A stretch of 64,000 bases of DNA from Mucilaginibacter inviolabilis (lineage in GTDB: Bacteria > Bacteroidota > Bacteroidia > Sphingobacteriales > Sphingobacteriaceae), in NCBI RefSeq assembly GCF_011089895.1, contig NZ_JAANAT010000001.1:2356001-2420000 (forward strand), in the 5' to 3' direction. Position 1 is the stretch's first letter, and each line of letters starts with the position of its first letter. Positions 59,349 through 64,000 of this stretch are shown piece by piece. A program made the translations under genes and the position numbers. The notes under the pieces are model-generated. The model did not search any database. It saw nothing but the letters and a program-made list of their open reading frames with translations, and had not been told where the DNA came from.

Positions 59349-59854
59349 ATGTCAGACAAAAAAAATATATCATATTTAGTATCGCAGGAGTTTTGATATT
59401 ATCATCCATTATGGCTTTCTACAACCGTCAATTAATTATGGCTTGGTATGATAATGCCAAAAACAATCCTTTTAAAACGGGGGATAAGGTTTACATTGCT
59501 GATTATTTTCCTCTTAGCAGCAGTAAAAATGACCCACTACTTTTTTTCAGGTTGGCTAAATCTACATCTTCTTCTGATATGAAAATTGTTATGGCTTCAA
59601 CTGCTGTAATAGGTGATAGCCTTATTAAATACAAATCCTCCTATATTGGCACTTATATAAAAGTTAAATATGTTCCCGGGGTAGTACATGGAGAAAATGT
59701 AATAGTACCTTTTCATTCTATACATCTTGATGAACGGGTAATAAATAAACTCCCCAAGGGAGGAGACATTCTGCCTAAAGTATATGCTTATGTAGACAGT
59801 GATCTTTACATCGTTTTACCATTAGTAGCAAATAAAGAACGAAACACTTATTAA
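59349..59854 (+). pseudogene. membrane-anchored paralogue 1, shifted at an A8 run
   Basis: The ATG at 59349 reads MSDKKN and then stops after 15 codons. One added A (or a -1 slip on the A8 run, 59358-59365) restores a 168-residue product, the same length as the intact paralogue at 60155, with YIIFSIAGVLILSS as the membrane helix and KTGDKVYIADYFPL following it. The downstream frame (from TTG 59393) is intact to 59854. This could be phase variation, programmed frameshifting or a sequencing error. Composition is A+T-rich compared with neighbouring phage genes. Confidence 0.7.
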
Positions 59855-60154
59855 AACTCTCGTTTACTAAGCCAGGTACAATATAACCAACAATCCCCTC
59901 TGCTGGCGCACGTGTGTCGCCTGTGCTTCTAATAAATAAATTTCCCATCAACACATGTATGTACTGACTAAGCGAGTAATTAAGAGTACACCTGAACAAA
60001 CCTCTAAATGATATTCTATACCTTGATAGATACTCTTAGTAATCTTACTTCAGAATATCCAATAATTATTAACAATATTTGATTTATTCAAACTATTATT
60101 TATTTTTACCAATAAAATTAGCAAAACTTAAATCATTACTTTACCTAACCTTCA
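59855..60154. other. non-coding gap before paralogue 2
   Basis: The last 110 bases match those before paralogue 1 (TTTATTTTTACNAA...TACTTTACCTANCC pattern), so the duplication included its leader. Otherwise I see no gene here. Confidence 0.55.
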
Positions 60155-60661
60155 ATGTCAAACAAAAAGAGATATATAGTACTTAGTACCGCAGGAGTTT
60201 TAATATTACTATTCAGTTTAGCGTTATTTAATTTCAAATTAATCGAGGCTTACTGTTACAGACTAAAACATCATCGCTTTAGCAAAGGTGATAAGGTTTA
60301 TGCTTATAAATATTTTGTAAGTGATGTTTCTGTGTTAAAATTAGAATTAATGAGGCTAGTAAAATCAAAAACCTCATCAGATTATAAATTAATTTCTTCA
60401 GGAAAAGCAATCGTTGACGATAGTCTGGAAAAATATAAATCTTCCTATATCGGTACATATATAGACTATAAGTTTTTTCCTTATATCTATAAAAACAGAC
60501 AAGCTATACGGTGCATTTATTCCATCGAGCCCAACTGGAAAGTAGTAAATAAAAATGATACGATTCCTGATAAATTGCCGCAGAATTTTGAGTTTGTAGA
60601 TAATAATTTCTATTTAAGCTGGAAAATAGCTGTAGAGAAAGATTTAAATAAATTCCAATAA
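60155..60661 (+). CDS. membrane-anchored protein, paralogue 2
   Basis: A 168-residue protein with an N-terminal helix (YIVLSTAGVLILLFSLALF) and a soluble, presumably extracytoplasmic part with KGDKVYAYKYF, SKTSSDYKLISSGKAIVDDS and YKSSYIGTYIDYKFFP. The same blocks occur in paralogue 1. The pair sits immediately before the tape measure gene, a place where phages carry extra 'moron' genes such as superinfection-exclusion or surface-modifying proteins. The function is unknown. Confidence 0.75.
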   Translation: MSNKKRYIVLSTAGVLILLFSLALFNFKLIEAYCYRLKHHRFSKGDKVYAYKYFVSDVSVLKLELMRLVKSKTSSDYKLISSGKAIVDDSLEKYKSSYIGTYIDYKFFPYIYKNRQAIRCIYSIEPNWKVVNKNDTIPDKLPQNFEFVDNNFYLSWKIAVEKDLNKFQ

Positions 60662-60708
60662 TTAATTCATACTAATCACATACAATGAATAAACGTTTGT
60701 TGTAAAAT

Positions 60709-60722
60709 ATGCCAATTGGCAT
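60709..60722. promoter_or_regulatory. perfect palindrome ATGCCAATTGGCAT
   Basis: A 14-bp palindrome 20 bp upstream of the tape measure ATG. It matches the core of the site before the large terminase at 49134. It probably binds a regulator of the late genes. Confidence 0.5.
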
Positions 60723-60741
60723 TTAAAACATTATATTTATT

Positions 60742-63102
60742 ATGGACAACCAACACAACAGTCCCGGTATTACCGACGATGACATTACCAGAGCAAATAA
60801 ATACAAAGATGCTTTAGACGCGTTAAAGAATTCTATAAATGGCGTAAATAGTAAGCTCCCTGAATTTGCCGACGGCTTACAGGCTGGACTAAAGGCTATT
60901 GGCGAAAAACTACCTGAAGTAGTTGACGCAATGGTAAAACTGAATATCCAAAACAGGGAACTTGCCGCATCTGGCCAGCAGCCTAAAAATGTCCTTAAAG
61001 AATTAGCTTCATCCCTCCTTTCCTGGAACTCTCTCGTATCTGTAGGTATTACCTTACTTACAAGTTATAGTGGAGTCATTATTGATTGGGTAAGCGATAT
61101 GCTCAAAGGACAAACAACCTTATCAGCTTTGGCAAAAGCAATGAAAGATAATGCTATTATAACCGAATCGCTTATACAAACCCGATTAAAAGGCAACCAG
61201 ATGGCACAAGGAGAAATTACCTCTTTAAATGCATTATACAAGGCGACTCAAGATCATAATCTTTCTTTAACTGAGAAAAAAAGGGCCATCGTTTTATTGA
61301 AAGATCAATGGCCCGACACTTTCAAAAACATTTCTGACGAGATTATTTTAGCTGGTAAAGCTGCAAATGCATATAAGGGCTTAAAAGAACAAATTTTAGC
61401 AACAGCTTATGCAGAAGCCGCAAAAACCAAAATCACAGCCAATGCAAGCCGGGCTTTGGAAAATGATTTAAAAAAGGCTGAAGAAAGAAAGAAAAATCTT
61501 GATATAATATCTAACCAAAACAAGGCGAATGACGATTATAAGAAATATCAAAAAAATCCTATAGTTGGTGATGAGGGATTTGCAAGCGTTGGATATGAAA
61601 ATGAAATAGAAAAATTCACAAAACAGCGTGCTGCCAGCGATAAAATCATTTATGATTTATCAACAGATACTCATTTGCTAAATGCTCAAAATGAAAAACT
61701 GTATGAACAAATAGAAGAAAGGGTAAAGAAATTCGGCACAGGTGTTTTAGGTAATAAAACAACCGATGAGCAAAACAAACCTGTCAAATCCCAGACCCAT
61801 CAAAAGAAAACAGCTGATTTAAAAATTGAACAAGATCAAACCCGCGGCGCCGATTTACTCGAAGCCCAATCCATCACTTTTGCCAAACAGATTGAACTGG
61901 ATAAGCAGCATTACGATACCGAGCTGACTTTATTAAATGATCAGTTGAGTAAAAAACTGATCAGCCAGGATGATTATAATAAGCAGGCCGAGCAACTGCA
62001 GGACAAATTCCATCTGGCCATTGGCGATAAGGTACAATTTTTTAATAAAAATGATTTTGACGAAGCCAAAAAGAACATGCAAGACATGTTTACTGCGGCC
62101 GAGCAACAAAGACTGACTATAGATAACGACCAAAAGATCGTTGATAAAGCCATCCTTCCCGGTCAAAAACTGGATGCCGAAAAACAGCTGATCACCGATA
62201 AGTACAACTATGAAATAAGCCTGGCTGCCGGCAATGCCGATAAGATCAAGGAGCTGGAAACAAAAAAACAGGAAGCTCTCACTCAACTAACCAAGCAGTA
62301 TGAGCAACAACGTAATGAATTCATTCAACAAGCGGCACAACAGGTTTCCAACTCGGCATTTTCCATCCTGCAAAACAATATCAAAAACCAAAGCGATGCC
62401 AAAATAAAAGGCCTGGAAAAAGACAAAGCTGCCGAGCTGAGCAATAAAAGCCTCACCAGCACCCAACGCCAGGCCATCGAAGCCAAATACCAAAAGCTGG
62501 AAGCCGCCGAAAAGGTAAAAGCCTTTAAATCGGAGCAAAAGTCATCCATACTGCAGGCCGTTATCAATGGCGCATTGGCGGTTACCAAGGCTACATCACA
62601 GGCGGGTATCCTGGCATCATTTGTTATCCCGGGTATTATTGCTTCTACGGCTATACAGGTAGCCACCATTGCGGCCCAAAAACCGCCGCAATATGCCCAA
62701 GGTGGTCTGCATTACCAGTCGGACGGGCGCGGCGCTTTGCTGCCCGGTTACAGTCGTACCGATAATACCAATGCCTACCTGCGTTCGGGCGAGGCGGTCG
62801 TAGTATCCGAAGCCATGCGCAATCCCTGGGCACGTAACCTGGTAAGCGCCATCAATGTGGCCCATGGCGGCAGGGATTTTTCGATACCCAACCCAAGCCG
62901 GGGTTACGCCATAGGCGGCATATTTACCGATGGCGGCAATGCCAATCGCTACTACAACCAACCGGTTAATGATGTAAAAGAGCTGGCCAACACCCTGGCC
63001 TACCAGATGATCAATAACTTCCCCCCTGTGTACGTAGATGTTAAAGACATCAACAACCAACAAAACATTCTGGCCCAAACGGTAAACAGGGTGAATTTGT
63101 AA
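60742..63102 (+). CDS. phage tail tape measure-like protein
   Basis: A 786-residue protein. Hydrophobic residues 98-118 (LVSVGITLLTSYSGVIIDWV) are followed by long Ala/Lys/Glu-rich coiled coils and, near 640, a second hydrophobic patch (ILASFVIPGIIASTAIQVATI). The C-terminal 130 residues are glycine-rich (YAQGGLHYQSDGRGALLPGY and YAIGGIFTDGG), typical of tape measure ends. In a phage it would set tail length. Base use changes at about residue 363: the first part is A+T-rich like the paralogue pair, the rest G/C-richer like the virion genes, which points to recombination inside the gene. Confidence 0.85.
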   Translation: MDNQHNSPGITDDDITRANKYKDALDALKNSINGVNSKLPEFADGLQAGLKAIGEKLPEVVDAMVKLNIQNRELAASGQQPKNVLKELASSLLSWNSLVSVGITLLTSYSGVIIDWVSDMLKGQTTLSALAKAMKDNAIITESLIQTRLKGNQMAQGEITSLNALYKATQDHNLSLTEKKRAIVLLKDQWPDTFKNISDEIILAGKAANAYKGLKEQILATAYAEAAKTKITANASRALENDLKKAEERKKNLDIISNQNKANDDYKKYQKNPIVGDEGFASVGYENEIEKFTKQRAASDKIIYDLSTDTHLLNAQNEKLYEQIEERVKKFGTGVLGNKTTDEQNKPVKSQTHQKKTADLKIEQDQTRGADLLEAQSITFAKQIELDKQHYDTELTLLNDQLSKKLISQDDYNKQAEQLQDKFHLAIGDKVQFFNKNDFDEAKKNMQDMFTAAEQQRLTIDNDQKIVDKAILPGQKLDAEKQLITDKYNYEISLAAGNADKIKELETKKQEALTQLTKQYEQQRNEFIQQAAQQVSNSAFSILQNNIKNQSDAKIKGLEKDKAAELSNKSLTSTQRQAIEAKYQKLEAAEKVKAFKSEQKSSILQAVINGALAVTKATSQAGILASFVIPGIIASTAIQVATIAAQKPPQYAQGGLHYQSDGRGALLPGYSRTDNTNAYLRSGEAVVVSEAMRNPWARNLVSAINVAHGGRDFSIPNPSRGYAIGGIFTDGGNANRYYNQPVNDVKELANTLAYQMINNFPPVYVDVKDINNQQNILAQTVNRVNL

Positions 63103-63103
63103 G

Positions 63104-63132
63104 CCCCCTAGCCCCCTGAAAGGGGGAACTAT
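63104..63132. repeat. CCCCCTAGCCCCCTGAAAGGGGG hairpin
   Basis: Text AAGCCCCCTAGCCCCCTGAA followed by AGGGGGAAC, a REP-like repeat common in this phylum. It ends the tape measure gene's transcript. Confidence 0.6.
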
Positions 63133-63146
63133 AAAGCATTAAAACA

Positions 63147-63440
63147 TCATTTGCAATTCCATGAATTGGCAATCCCTGCATATTCGTATTCTGCCTGATC
63201 TTTAGCGTCGTCGATTGTTTCATGCCAGGTGTCAACAAATTCTATCCAATCACTATTACAATAAAACAAATAGTAACCATCTCCTGATTTGTATTGACAA
63301 ATAGCTAATCCATAAGCGGCTGCTTGTAATTCACTACTCACAAAATGTTGGGTATTACCAGTTGGTAGCCACAAATTAACAACGGCATAACAAATAACCC
63401 TGGCTTTGCCTATCATATCAGGAACTTCAATCTCAAACAT
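63147..63440 (-). CDS. hypothetical protein (97 aa)
   Basis: It begins MFEIEVPDMIGKARVICYAV and continues with LWLPTGNTQHFVSS and the tail YYLFYCNSDWIEFVDTWHET. A beta-strand-rich start and a terminal helix with DDAKDQAEYEY are visible. It lies between the tape measure gene and a small helical gene, on the opposite strand to both. The function is unknown. Confidence 0.6.
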   Translation of the reverse strand: MFEIEVPDMIGKARVICYAVVNLWLPTGNTQHFVSSELQAAAYGLAICQYKSGDGYYLFYCNSDWIEFVDTWHETIDDAKDQAEYEYAGIANSWNCK

Positions 63441-63463
63441 TTACAATAAAGTTAACATTCAAA

Positions 63464-63694
63464 ATGAATATTCAACTCGCAAATAGCTTATTTGATGAAG
63501 GCGTATTTACGGCTATGTACAAGGCCGGTTTCATCACCACCAAAATATTTACCTATCGCGAAATTTATCTGTGGGTTGATGCTCAGGTGCAAACACGCGG
63601 CCTCAGCAAAAACCAGGCGGTACTTGAAGCCGAAATAAAGTTCGGCAAAGATGAACGCACTATTTGGCGGGCGTTGAATTGCTTTTCGGAATAA
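63464..63694 (+). CDS. small helical protein (76 aa)
   Basis: A 76-residue all-helical protein (FDEGVFTAMYKAGFITTKIF, YREIYLWVDAQVQTR, SKNQAVLEAEIKFGKDERTIW). The last part resembles a helix-turn-helix, so DNA binding is possible. It begins 24 bp from the divergent 97-residue gene and runs into the tandem repeat. It marks the right edge of the cluster. Confidence 0.6.
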   Translation: MNIQLANSLFDEGVFTAMYKAGFITTKIFTYREIYLWVDAQVQTRGLSKNQAVLEAEIKFGKDERTIWRALNCFSE

Positions 63695-63695
63695 T

Positions 63696-64000
63696 GTCTG
63701 AACCCGAATTTCTAGAATTAAAGAATTCACAGAATTTAAATACAATTCGATCAATTCAACCAATTCTTTTAATTCAGGTTCAGATACCCACTGACAAAAC
63801 ACTGTCACCACGCCAATAAATAATTGTTCCGATATTTGAATATCAATTCGTCTGAACCGGAATTCATGGAATTAAAGAATTCACAGAATTTAAATACAAT
63901 TCGATCAATTCAAGCAATTCTTTTAATTCAGGTTCAGACACCCACTGACAAACTACTGTCACCGCACCAATAAATAATTGTCCCGATATTTGAATATCAA
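63696..64000. repeat. 154-bp direct tandem repeat
   Basis: Copy 1 (63696-63849) and copy 2 (63850 to the window end) are nearly identical with a 154-bp period. Each contains a hairpin with TCTGAACC and GGTTCAGA arms and inner AAAGAATT/AATTCTTT pairing. More copies may follow beyond the window. Confidence 0.85.

Noticed and set aside
48516..63102. Contractile injection system or T6SS-like cluster
   Set aside because: No sheath, tube, baseplate wedge or AAA+ ATPase gene is visible; the terminase points to phage origin.
48047..63696. Attachment sites or integrase for the phage element
   Set aside because: I found no integrase, no tRNA and no direct repeat pair that clearly bounds the cluster.

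Overview
The window looks like chromosome from a Bacteroidota bacterium, most likely a Sphingobacteriaceae member close to Mucilaginibacter or Pedobacter. I infer this from the moderate A+T content, -7 promoter elements of the TAnnTTTG type, few Shine-Dalgarno sites, PorT-like barrels, DUF2130 and DUF2007 proteins, and lipoproteins with Bacteroidota-style lipoboxes. I found no rRNA, tRNA, CRISPR array or insertion-sequence transposase.

Layout. 0-9.2 kb: housekeeping and small stress genes (DEAD-box helicase, dihydroorotase, a WYL-regulated EVE/SRPBCC/GyrI-like group, DUF2007, glycosylasparaginase, CutC). 9.8-12.7 kb: a large outer-membrane protein joining a gluzincin-like protease, a beta-propeller and a C-terminal barrel. 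13.5-25.2 kb: TauE exporter, a four-gene ECF sigma operon, GH16 glucanase, metallophosphoesterase, an Lrp/EamA pair and an ABC ATPase. This block is bracketed by two families of long inverted repeats (364 bp and about 253 bp). 25.7-38 kb: regulators, redox enzymes, envelope lipoproteins, an amidase, a TetR-VOC-YciI unit with two near-identical operators, and two paralogous tiny membrane proteins. 38-48 kb: a TPR protein, an XRE regulator, an S24/LexA-like repressor facing two small overlapping genes, GNAT, RRM and outer-membrane proteins.

48.5-63.1 kb: a phage-derived late-gene cluster. It has small and large terminase, a secreted beta-helix (tailspike-like) protein, a probable tail assembly chaperone encoded across a -1 frameshift on a T8 run, a tail-completion-like protein, two large virion-like proteins, a duplicated membrane-protein pair (first copy shifted at an A8 run) and a tape measure protein. 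I find no portal, capsid, protease, integrase or lysis gene. Its intergenic gaps carry the same quasi-palindromic repeats as the rest of the chromosome, and its reading frames are long and intact. This suggests an old, partly domesticated element rather than a recently acquired phage.

A second theme is the intergenic sequence. At least eight families of quasi-palindromic repeats, each built from variants of its own 8-12 base word, occupy many of the gaps between genes. Together with REP-like hairpins they make this one of the most repeat-dense non-coding landscapes I would expect in a window of this size. The strongest candidates for undescribed biology are the frameshifted chaperone in a capsid-less cluster, the paired 253-bp element upstream of a sigma factor and an ABC gene, and the word-based palindromes.
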